Part shown: piece by piece, positions 39,011 through 51,300 of the stretch
Layout: each line of letters opens with the position of its first letter
Position numbering within the stretch: the first letter of the stretch is position 1
Program-made: the position numbers and the translations under genes
NCBI GenBank assembly: GCA_900708905.1
Contig: CAADRB010000106.1
Location: 141,431 to 205,430, forward strand
DNA length: 64,000 nt
Source of the DNA: Hymenolepis diminuta
Lineage: Eukaryota; Platyhelminthes; Cestoda; Cyclophyllidea; Hymenolepididae
Direction: 5' to 3'
The notes under the pieces: generated by a model
Told to the model about the DNA's origin: nothing
What the model saw: only the letters and a program-made list of their open reading frames with translations
Database searches by the model: none

Positions 39011-40360
39011 TTTGTTGATAGATAGATCGGAGTTTAATACAGACGCTTCTTCGTAACATATTCAGTCACTCGGTTAAGCGGCCATTATAAAATTTTGGCG
39101 AAACCTGATCATTTCTGATCGTGAAGTGTTAATTGACTGCCGAGATATACTGAAATAAAAAAACTGCGCTTATTTAGGGGAAAATGCTAAAAGCAAATAT
39201 ATATATGCATCCATGTTATAATAAACGAAAAAATTTTGCTTTTTGGTTAAGCAAAAAGTATTTATGCGCTTTAATAACCGGAAAACTTCTGAATACGGAA
39301 AACACTAAATTAGTCCAATAAGTATTGTAACGGTGTGAAGATGGAAATGAAGTAAGTATCGACATGGTGCCTTCAAAGATCATAACTTATTTGATAAAAG
39401 CATAGGGCTGACAATATTTGTATAAGAGGTATAGGGTACCATGCATAAACATATATTCCTGGATGAGATATCAGCGACAATATCCAGATTCATTGAACAG
39501 CGAAGAGCAGGTAGATGGATCCAGATGTTGTTACACATAAGAAAATAACACTTTTCCCAAAATAATTCTTATTTATAAAATTCATTATACTCCACCTCTT
39601 GAGTCCTGCTTCTTTTAGTTCCCTTAAATTAGAACGAATTTATTTACGTTACGGATGTAAATGGCGCTTTATATAAACCAACCTGTCGATACGAAAACGT
39701 GCGTCTTGTGTTGATATAGTGGTTTGGGTCGTTTTGTATTGTGGTGTTGTCGGGTCGTGTTTGTAACTAGCGCAATGTCTTAGGGGTTCTGGGAGTCGGT
39801 TACGGTATCCTACAGAGAAGGGCGGATTATAACAGAAGTGATGTTCCGAATATAGCAAAATTCACTGTCACTTACTGAATAATAGCACTAAGGTTAATAA
39901 AGTATTTAATAAAAATTATTCCTCTAGATATATTTAAACTTCTTCGCAAGACCAAAATAATTAAGATAATGATTAATAAACAAATTTTATTATCATTCCT
40001 ATAATGGACATTCAGAATCCAGATTTAAGTTGAAACTGTCAATGTAACAATAACATATTATTTCCTTCTTATTATTTGCAACTTGCCAAAATGAAGCAAA
40101 TTTCCTGTATAAATATGACATCCATTTATCTCTTCTTATCTTTGCCTCCTACCTTTACGAGCTACGTATTTATGTTTATTTTTTGACTCTAGGCATCTTG
40201 GTCTTGATCATTTCAGTTCATTAATTCTGCCGCGATTATTAATACACGGATCTTACCATTTATATTGAGTTTTTAAATTTCCTTGTGAAAAAATTATTAT
40301 ATAATATCATAACACTTTTAAAAAAGCGTATCATTTTATCCATACATATTTGTGTACTAA

Positions 40361-40366
40361 TATAAA
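40361..40366 (+). promoter_or_regulatory. Possible TATA element of the BAHD1-like gene
   Basis: TATAAA 104 bases before the chosen ATG. In such AT-rich sequence this can occur by chance. It is listed only because of its position. Confidence 0.2.
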
Positions 40367-40469
40367 GCAGGATTTGTTTATCCTATTAGTTAACTCTTGC
40401 GAATAGTTAAAATGCACCAATCACAAGCTAAAGGATTTTAGTATTTACCGCTGTGTCTATTTAATAATA

Positions 40470-42365
40470 ATGAGAAGAGCAAAAGCAACCAGAAAACCAC
40501 CTGCTAAAGCTACGAAACCTAAAATCAAACCTTTTACTAAATCTCGAAGAAAGGTCGTTCGCAAGAAGCGTGCGACAAGGAAGAATGTACATCAACTTTC
40601 TTACAAAGATTCCCATTCCATTGGCCGAAGAAAATCCACAAACGTTCCCACATATAGCGAAAGTGGACGGCTTTACTACGATCTATATGTCCGATATGGC
40701 CTGAGTGGTACTTTCGAAAATAAAGAAGAAAAACCGCCTAAGGTTGTGGATCATAATTGTGGCTTTGAATCGGATTTTTCGGATACCACTACAGTTGCCT
40801 GCAACGAAAACACAGGACCCTCTTCTAGTGCCAAGAAAGTAAAGATAGAGAGGAAGAAGAAGCGACAATCAGTTAAAAGAAGCCAATCTCCCGTAAAATC
40901 ACCATCCTCCCCATTGAATTCCCGAAGAGAGGCAAGTCTTAATGCCGAGGCAAAAGTTAATATGCTTTTTGAATCCACTAAAGAAAGTAAAAACAAACGA
41001 AGATCCTTGCCTGCGCTTCCTACTACCACGATTAAAAATGAGGAGTCTTCAGAATCCGGTGATAAGTCGAGCTGTGAGAAACGGACTCTCAGAAAACGTG
41101 TGACTAAGGCTAGGAGCACGCGACTTTCTGAACCGCCACCTCACACTATAGTATCTCCAAAAAAACGTTTAGCTGGTTTAAATGCGACTGCTATTATCAG
41201 TGCCTGTATTAAATCGCCTGATCCAGACAGAAGGAAAATTCGTAGGGGGAGGCCTCCTAAATCCTCCCTAAAGCCACCACCTCCTCAAAAAGTCGAAGAG
41301 GTCAGCTCGTCGAAAAATAAAAATGTACAATCAGATCCTGCAATATCTTCCCCTCCATCTCTTTCTCCACCTCCTGTTCCTGCTACTACTAGCACTACCT
41401 GTCAGATTAAGACACCTATTCCCAACACTTCCAACGCAATTACCACCTTAGCAACGGTATCAGCAGACACTAAAGTCGTTCCAGCATCTGCTATGTCCAC
41501 ATTGGAACGATTCCAATCTCAAAAGGTGATCTCTTATGGCCCTAAGTGTATAGGTGTTGAGAATATCTCACGCCAAATCATACACGTTCCGGCTCAGAGC
41601 CATTGTGCTCCAGGTCCATCTTACGCGAATCCCGTGTCACAGCAGCTTCAACAACATCAGCGAATTGTTTCTCATCCCATCGCATCATTTACTCCTCCTT
41701 CTCAGAATCATTCCATGATTATGCTTCCAGATTCTTCCTCTTTTTCTCCTCAACTCCCTAATCCAGTTACAGCCGCTGCAGATATGCAGCATCATCCATG
41801 CTTCACGACGAACCAGTACTACTTAAGTCCTTTCAGTGGTACAGGTGGACAAAATCAACAGCATCAGACATTTTACATGTCCATACCTTCACCCGCTCCA
41901 CAATTCCAGTTCTTCTCTGCAGCACCCTTTACTTACATGCAGCCATCAGCACAGAGCTTCATGCCTAATAACAGCTACATGTTACCCATGTCTTTTTCTC
42001 CCCAACTCTACAGTAGGTTTCCCTTTGGTGGAGGCTGTTTTGTTCCACGTCCAGTGTTTGCTGCCGTTCCCCAACCGTCTCCTCAGTTGACACCTTCACC
42101 TCAAACGTCCCTTGTATCTGGAATGGGAAGCCCTTCTACCGTAAATCAACCATCTCAAACTACTCAACGAATAGATAGAGCTGTTTCTCCCATAGCGCTT
42201 GCTCCCTCGACTTCCACTCCTGTAAAAAAGCCATCGAGTAGCAAGCGAAATTCTGCTACAGTATCGACGGCGACAGCCGCAATGAATGCACCAGAAAAGG
42301 AGAAGCCATCACCCTGTCTGTGGAAATGGGTTGGAGAGCCGATTGAAAAACGCGTCTTCTTGAAA
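40470..42365 (+). CDS. BAHD1: BAHD1-like exon 1: basic region, ASLNA motifs, AT-hook, low-complexity region
   Basis: The exon has 632 codons, leaving in phase 0 at AAA|GTGAGT. Lys/Arg-rich start, then SESGRLYYDLYVRYGLSG (63-80), a motif I do not know. The two LNA motifs and the AT-hook follow, then Pro/Ser/Gln-rich sequence. It ends with WKWVGEPIEKRVFLK, the lead-in strand to the BAH domain. The frame stays open 40 codons past the donor, but the downstream translation is not BAH-like, so the intron is real. Confidence 0.88.
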
Positions 42366-45300
42366 GTGAGTTACGCAAGTTTTCTGTTTTGCCATTTCAA
42401 TGCGTTTTGCATTCTGTGTGTGACTTATGAAGAGGGTTTACCTCAGCTGCATTGCATAGTTACTGATTATCGATTTTTTATGTTGTAGCTAGGGAAAAGT
42501 GTATGTTTGGACCATACACAAAGATTGATGCAGTCTATGGTAGTGCTTTCGGTTGTCTGTTTTAGTAACGGATGCTACATATCAGTGTCACGGGATTTTT
42601 TGCAAGATTTAGAAGCTTTATGTTTGGAATAGTAAAATATCATATTTGACAGAACTTAATTCGACCTTATTTGCAATACCCTGAATTCATCCATGTTCAC
42701 TAAGTTTACGTAGTCTCTCTGAGTAATCGTTATTTTCTAATTAAAAAAGAATAGGCTTCAATTATTAACTTGGCGTTTTAGAAGTATGTTTAATTAATAT
42801 TTATTCATTTGTCTTGTTTTTAACGATTTTGGTTTGAGAACTAATCGTTATGTATTCCTTTAATGTTACTCCTACTTTGCGTTGAATTTTTAGATTCGGT
42901 TAAAGTGGTACCAGGACTTTCAGATGTTTGTAGTTTGGCAACGAGCTTTCAAATTTATATCTCCAAGCTGTCTCTCATTTTCTTCTCGCCTTAATTTCTT
43001 ACTGTTATAAGAAAATAGATATAGGTATGATTCTTAGGACAATTCTTACGGTACGCTCTCTAAGGCTCATGTTCCTATGCATTAACAGATTCATGTCCTG
43101 CTAAGAGACCATATATTATTGATCGTTCCACAATAGTTGAAAATTGTTTTAATAGCATAATAAGTCTCAGAGATGAATTTGAAATAAATATTTTTATTCA
43201 CACATTACATACATAGAATGCCTATCTAATTTGGTGGAATTTAGCGTGAATATTTGGGTAAAAACTAGCTTCACAAGGTTTATTCTTTGTCCCCACCACT
43301 TTATGTTTTGTTTAATTTTTTTGCAATTTTAAAGTATATCAGATATTTTTTTTATTTGGTGGAATTCATTCAATACTAATAGTACATTAATCACTTTAAA
43401 CGTCTGCTAATTTAGAGGTCATGAGATCGATACTCATCGTTGAACATTCAGTGACATGGATGACCAACCTCATCGGTTATTTACGGTCAGGTAGAAATGT
43501 GATAGAATACGTGTATCTCATAACAGCGGCTCTATGTCAAGTATTGTTACTATTTTCTTAAACAGGCTTGGGAGGTTTTTGTTAAATGCTTATGAACACA
43601 GAGAACTTTTATTTACGGTTTTGGTTTAAATGTTGGCTATTGTGTTTATCATCCTTTTCTCATTAACTCGCTAGTGTTATTAAAGATTGCTTGGACTCTA
43701 TGGTTATGCGTCGATTGACGTGCTCATCTGTGAGGCTAGAGGTTACGTGTTCGATGTATACCCAGTGGGCGAAATGGCTAACTGCGTTAATCATCACGAG
43801 GAGGGGAGGGNNNNNNNNNNNNGGGACTTTTGGTACCACTCTATCCAACATAAGTGTTGGAAAGCGCTTTCTAAGGTGCGTTTAAGAAATAATTTTGACT
43901 TCATTAATTAAATGTCATTACAGTACTGTTATACATTATAAATCGTGTTCTGCCACAGTTTGATTTTCATTCTTTTCTCCCTTTAGCCAAATTCACCACC
44001 AGTGACGCGGCTTTGTTATCCCTCAATGCGACATCAGAAAGATGGTATGGTGGTCTCTCCGGGCGACAATGTTCTCCTCTGCAGTGGGCCCGATCGTCAA
44101 GGAGCCCCGCATGTTGCTAAAGTCACTGCTCTTTTTAATGACCCTGACAGTGGTAGGGCTATTCGCTTTATTGTTTTGTCATATTTAATTAGTTTATTTG
44201 TTTACGAATCGGTTCTGGTCATTAATGGAATATTTCGTGAGGTACTCATTGATTTTACTGTACGCAAAGGATAACTCACGAAGAGTACTTCATCGCGGCT
44301 GTTTCTCGCAACCCCCTAGTTAGACGCTCATGCCGAGGTCTCCTATTTCCTACCTCATTTTCCTGCTACCCCATTGCCTCCTCTCTCATTCCTTTTTGAT
44401 TGTCCAATACCGATGTTCCAATTTAACTCTTAGTCTTCTGGTTTTGAGATGAACCGTTGTATCCTGTTAGCCTTAAAGAGATCACTATATTCGTGTGGGG
44501 ATAACTCTAGTCTAACTCGGCTGGATCTTTAAAGTAGCGTTACTGTTGGAATTAGTGTCAATCTAAGTATACAAGAGCTACTTACATTCATGCTGATACA
44601 CTGATTTCAACTGACTTATTTTGAAGACAAGCCGTTCCTTTTTAAAGCTAACAGCAAAAGTACGTCCCGGTTTTCAGTTTTTCACGTACAAACGAAATGA
44701 ATTCTAAATTAAAAGCATTTTTCATTCACTGTAATGGTTAATGCTGGAAGGGAAGAAATTATACGGTCTTTATAATTCAAGTTAATTCATTGCACTGTCG
44801 GATCATTCTGATAGGAAAATCATACGGGAAATGTAGGGTCAGCGGAAATCTTGAGTTTACACTAATTTCACTATCTAAGAAGTTCGAGCAGGAGGTCTTT
44901 TAAGTTTTTACGATAAATGAAGTTACTTAGATGATGTATATTCCTTACTATTAATGAAAATCAAATCATCATATTGGATCTTAATTCATAACCGAATCTT
45001 CATTTTAATTTGAATCATGCAAAAAGTTATCTCGGACAGATTGCATTCTCCAATAGGAATAATCGTTTCCGTAATAATGGAGTTGTTCAGACTGCTTTCT
45101 CTTGTTTATGGAGAAACTTGGTAAGCAAGTTTCCTTTTGGTATAAATAATCGGATGTTTTATTCCACACGAGGTTAGTAAGTGGACAGCCCCTTTCAAAC
45201 TAAATATGATTAATTTTGATTACGTCGAAGTGAAAATTATGACGAATAGATTTAGAGCTCATTAAATTTTATGCTTATAAATAAATTTAACTAACAAGTT

Positions 45301-48300
45301 CACATATCTCGGGAAATGGTTGCACTTTGACTTAATCAGAATTGCTCTTGATAACTACCTTAACTTTTGTGGACTTTGAACGGGTTGTTCATATTATTTT
45401 TTTATCTCAGTTGTCAGTTTACAATTTGATGAGTTATTTCCAGTACCTTTCAGGAAATAGAAGATAATTAAGATGATTTAATGTCATTTTTTCTTGAACA
45501 AATCTGCTTAATTTTCCCTGAAAGTCTTCATTTTACCTCAATTCTTTTAACAAGAAGCAGGATATAGACTAAGATGTCCTGTTTCCATAACTCACAATCA
45601 TGCATGTCTTAATTACTTTACGTAGGATTTAGACTGAGTTAAAAATGAATTATTAAGCTTTTACTTGAAATATCTTACTTCCACAGGAGCAATTTTAAAA
45701 TGGAATGTCGCTTTAAACAATTTCATTTCGTAATTGGTTTTCTGCAGTTTTCGTTTACGAAAAATGACTTTTTAAACGAATAACAGGATGAGTTATTTTT
45801 ATCCTTATTATTAGACTCCGTTGAAATTCTGCTTTTATATGTATTTTAATGCCTCTTAGTTGTATTTGGTCGGTTCTAATTTTAAGACGATCTACCTACT
45901 ACGTAGAGTTTGGAATTGCAAAGTACAAGTGAATTATCCTGAAATTAAAGTCCAAGGCTCATTTACTGATATTTTTTTCAAACGTTATTTTAGTAGAGAA
46001 ATGAAAGAATAGGACAGTAGAATATCTTAGTTGCTTATGAAGAGCACGGGAATAATAAAATCTTTAAGATTATAGCCGAAATAAGAATATTTGTTGGAGA
46101 ATAGGCCACCTTGGAATTACTCTGTTTTAAAAATTCACTTTCAGCTACGAATTTGTTGATCAGCAATCGAGCTACTGGATGTGGGAAGATGGATGTCACT
46201 TTCATAACCCTCTCGGTTTAAAAAATTTCGAAAACTTTAAGGTTGGTTAGAACTTTCTTGAACGGTTGTTTCATTGGATTCCGGTTCTAAATAACATTCA
46301 TTTGCATTTTCGGAATCACCATTTTCGCAAATCTGTTTTAAATGATTGTGAGGCAGAGGAAATCGAATATCTGAAATCGGTCAAGTATTTCTTTTTCATC
46401 ATCTCTGACCGAGTGACAGTTGATAGTTCCTTTTCTGCTGAGTTCTCTGTTTGAATGGAGATACATTTTCATATATGTTGTCTCTGCGTTTTAATTGGCT
46501 TTGTTAGATGCTTAAGGTAATATTAAGGTTATTGAGGCTGCTCTAGATTAAAACTTTTCATAAGAATCATCGAAAAACTATTACAATTAATAGCTGCCTT
46601 CTATTACTAAGGGACTACCTATTATTAAGAAATATAATCGTATAAACGATGTTCATTAACGTGTTTTGCTTGTCCTTTTTTAGGTACAAAGATGATGGCC
46701 CTTCTATGGTACTATCGACCTGAGAGTTTGGTGCCACCGCGTCGAAATGGCGTGATTGACTGTGAACTCTTTGCCAGTCGTCATTGTGATGTCAATCCTG
46801 TTGATTGTATCGATGATCTGGCCTACGTTTACTCCGCTTTGCCCTATGCTCGATTTATGGCTCTCGCAAAGTACAAACAGGTGTGCATATATTATCTAAA
46901 TTAGTCGCCCCTTTTTTAAAGATCAGAAAAACCAAATAAAGCATTTAGTGCTCAAATCACATAGATACCATTGGATGATGTATGTTTCCCTATTAAGGTT
47001 ATAACTAATTTGGTTTGACTAAGTGATTGATTAATTTTTATAAATGGGCATGGGAAGCACAATTCTGTATAATATAGTTACTGAGGAGCGAGGAAAGTGG
47101 ATCTGGAAGAATTGGGTCTTGAAAAGGTCAATATTTCGAGTTGAGGTTGGCACCTCTTTCCTCACAAATCACTCTTAGTTTAACAAATACAGGGAGCTTG
47201 TAAATTTGGTCGGCGGTTAATTTTGCAAATGATTGGGGAATATTTACTTTTGGTATTGGTCTTTAATTAACGAAGGTTTAATAATCGCATATTCCACAAA
47301 CCTAATCTGATTTATTTAATAGTAGGAGAAGAGTTATATTACTACTTTTAAACACTTACTTAAATTCCATACATTTGTATTCATCGATTGAATGAATTAT
47401 ATTCGATAGTTTCGAACAGGTTCATAGGTTATTTTGGATTACCGATAAAATACGTTTCTATTAAATTTGATAATTAGATACTGGTTAGGCTAATTCATGC
47501 TTGTTAGAGCATGTGTGAACTTGTTAATCCTAATTAGCCGCGATTTCGTTGAATTTAAGATTACACTTTGTAACTTGAATTCTGATCATTGGAAGGTTGT
47601 AGTTGAAGAGAATATCTCGTAATAGTCTAAATCGATTTGAGACCCGTCGCGTTAATTTGCCTTTGTTTCTTCGGAGCCTCTCCTAATACGATAATTCCTT
47701 ATTTGCATCATTTTTCCAGAAAGTTCAATATTGATATTCTTAGAAGTAAATTTGTGATGACCTTACATCTAAGTCTCTTTTTGGAATTATTATTTTTAGT
47801 TTGAATTGTTTTCATTTTTGGTGTGTAAGGCTTACCGATGGTACTGATAGTTAATTTTTATTACTCCTGACAAGGCAAAAGAGGGCCTTTTTAGCTAGAA
47901 GGAAGTAATGGATGCGTCAGGTTATCTACTTTTTGTTAATTGAGTATCGTTCACTGCATCATGATCAAGGTTCGAACTTTAGGATCTAATTCCTGGATGA
48001 CAGTGAATATTCACGTTGTTCAAATCTGATTAAGCGGTATACTGATAGCCAGATCTTCCGCTTAAGCTACCACCTATTTATGGGATGTAGGCGGTTGACA
48101 GATGAGACGATCTTCTAACTAGATCAAATGTACGTGGATTTAGGTCTTCATAATCATACATTCTAAACAGAAGATTTACTTCAGCTTTTGTCATTCTTAT
48201 TCGCTAGTTTCAAAAATCCCTCCTTTTGTTTAATCACCGAACAAATTTATGAGGAAGTTCTCTATTTCCCGATCTTATAAACTTTTATAAAGCTGCGGAG

Positions 48301-51300
48301 TTTATGTGCGTTTTTACCTCGCTACTTGAGATGAAATTGGGTGCTATACGATAAGGCTGATGTCTATAAAAATGATGAACCAAAGCTATACGTTTACGTA
48401 TACCAAAGCGGTATATGTTTAAAGGTATATATGAATATAAAGGTATATATATATAATCTAAAAAATATTTCAATTGCTCATCGATTAATAGAAAAGGGAA
48501 TTTGTAGTGCCCATACACTGACTCACACCTCATTGCGCTCTACTTGTCAGTTGATTGTTTTTATCAGTTGCTTATCAACGAATAAAAGGAGGTGGAAACG
48601 GTTAACTCCCTTATTGCACCTTAATATGCCCTCTTTATCACAACCCAGGTCCCACCGCCCAGAACTGTGATTTTTCGTCTTTCCTTCCCCTTCCTACTTC
48701 TATTCTGATTCAACTGATTTTGCCTAATGCACATTTTTCCAACTCAACTCTTGATCTTCTCCATTTGGGAAAGGCTGTTGTATTCTGCTAGCATTTAGGA
48801 AGATCATTTGCTTTGAAAGGGGACAACTCTAAACCTAACCTGGTCTGATTCTTAAAGTGGCATTCCTGTCGGGATTGGTGTTACTTTATGTTCAATAATG
48901 TCTTTTATAAGGATAATATCTGATCGTATTTTCTGTTCTAATTAGGAGTGTCGTACGCATCGCCGATCAATTTCTATAGTTCCACCTCTTCACAAAACCT
49001 CTAAAGATGCTGCAATTACCTCGACTTCAAGCAAAGTGGTAAGCGACGTTTGTTACCGATCGTACTACCTAAGTCAATCAAGGCTATACTCATACTCTAG
49101 TTAGCTTATATGAGTATACCTTAGTAAAATACCGATTGAAAGTGGGGATTTTTGGTCTGTATTTGAGCTCCGCTTTATTTTCATCATCAGATATAATAAT
49201 CAGGTTAATTTGTTTCTATTATTATTATATTCCTTTAAATAACATAATGCGGGTTTATCTAGATCAAATAGCATAAGTTTAAGGTTTTCAACAAATAATG
49301 ACGACTAAGGTTGAGAAGTTTAAGTCTTTTAGTCATATTGATAAAAATCTGTATATTTGTGCGAGGTTTTATATTTCTCAAAATACCAAATTATGGGTAT
49401 TGTCTCAAAATGAGTGTCTGAGCTCCTACAACTGGACTGGCAAATCGCAGGCATCTTTTATTGCTACATGAAATGGGGAAAACAGAATTTACCTGAAAGA
49501 TAATAAAAAACTAGTAAATACATGCATGGGTGGTAACTGTAGTAGAATGCGATAAATTGATTATAAAATATACTCAGTACCAATTTTAGCACTTCTTGCT
49601 TAAAAATTATTGCTATTATTAAGCTCAATCAATTACAAAGCTATTTGATTCAAGTTCCTATCAAAATAAAGGATGGGAGAGGAGTAATGGGTTGACTAAA
49701 CTCGATTTTAGTCAACATTTCTTTCGAGCTCGAGTTCTTATATTTTCTTAGCTTGAAATATTTGTGACTACTACTAGGTTCGGTTTGAGCTTATTTTGAA
49801 GGCTGTCGAATAAAAATTGCACTGAATCTCAGATTTAAAAATGAGAAGATACTTCCCTCTAACATAGTTTTTGTCATGCTGAGTATGTTTTAAAGTGTCT
49901 GCGGCAGCACATGATTAGAATTTTCTTGGATGGTCCTAGTATGCCCCCACTTCTATGCTACTAATTTCATGCCACTTACTTTTCAGCCCCATTATACCCC
50001 AAAGTCAGAAAACTTAAGAGTAATTTAATACATAAATTCAAACAAGGTATAAAAAAGATCGTGTTTCAGGGGGTCTTTTTCACATATCTCTATTTGATCA
50101 CCAATAAAAAAGGAGTTTCTAGGATATTCTTTGTGTCCTAAATGTAGAACTGGATACAAAATTCATATCAATTTGGGAGACCACCAAAAATATGATGAGG
50201 GGCACATAATGTCTTTAAGAGTGGAAGGATTTTCTCGGATCAATTATTCAGCTTTTAGTTAGTGTGTATTTTCGTAAAGAGGAAGATTATTATGATTGGG
50301 TAGGCTGCACTCTGTAGTCGTTTGTAATTAATTTCCATGATATTTTTGAGATGATGTTCTACAACAACGTACAATAAATTTGCTGCAGTGATCAATTTAT
50401 GTCAGCTTCAGACGCATAATTTTGTTCTGAGAGGGTTTATAGAAATATATGGTATTTGAATTCCACTCTAGACTGCTACACCGGTTTATGAAGTCGTGAG
50501 AATATACGTGCATGGAAGGTTTGCCTAGCTTGTGTATTTTGGGTGGCTGGACCTTATAGTGTGTTCTTAATTAAGGACAGCGTAGGACAAGTCGTGTGGG
50601 AAATGGGTCTGACAGTAGACAATGGAGAGTGACGGGTATTTGAATCGATATAATTCTGCCTTTTAAAGAAGACAAAAGAAATAAAAATTAAATAAATTTT
50701 GTCTTTAGTTGTAAAGATTTATATTGGTGTTTGACATTCTCTTTACTAATTTACTTGAATTCTCATTTTGCCACATTTTAAAATGCCTAAGAGCTGAGCC
50801 TACACATATATATATACGTTTGAATTGTTTAACAGATGGGATGTTCTAAAAGACCACATCTATATTATTGATCAGAGAAAATAACCCAAATTCTCTTTTT
50901 TAAATAACAGGCTAATGACTACACCAACAGCTGGGCTAGTTTTTATTGTTTGCTTATCATTACAAATAACCACTAACCCTCGCATAGTCCGTAAATGGCT
51001 TTTTTGGTTAGTTATATAGCTATAACATTTCACTGGTTGATATCGTTATTTTCGGTTATTATCTGTTAGTTGGAAGCAAATGTCTTAGCTCTGTTGTTCA
51101 TGGGAAATAATGTTGCAACTATTTAATAAATACACAAAAGGTTTCTTAACTTTAAAAAAAACTGAAACGGAAAACACTTTTCAATCATCTGGTTCTGAAG
51201 TGCAAGCAACATCTTGGAGTTCCGTACTTGTCGGTTTAAATTAGGTGTTTAGCGATTGACAAAATGCGCTACTTAATTTTGGTCAACCGAGGATAGATAT

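Larger units (their letters stand above)
37496..40469. other. Head-to-head intergenic region
   Basis: This lies between the 5' parts of the two divergently transcribed genes. It contains the fold-back element at 37867-38461 and a related arm at 38957-39010. It should also contain the missing first exon of the DBS-like gene and both promoters. A 69-codon minus-strand frame at 39649-39858 has no recognisable family. I could not place the first exon. Confidence 0.5.
42366..43986 (+). other. BAHD1-like intron 1 (1,621 nt)
   Basis: Contains two SINE-like copies (43397 and 43686) and the 12-base assembly gap. The rest is AT-rich with no coding signal. Confidence 0.7.

Noticed and set aside
39649..39858. 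69-codon minus-strand frame as first exon of the RhoGEF
   Set aside because: Composition is not like the family N-terminus, and no donor in phase 1 leads to the 37441-37495 segment.
47960..48110. tRNA-like segment on the minus strand (GTAGCTTAAGCGGAAGA)
   Set aside because: The A-box-like part is present, but no proper B box lies at the right distance, and I could not fold a cloverleaf.
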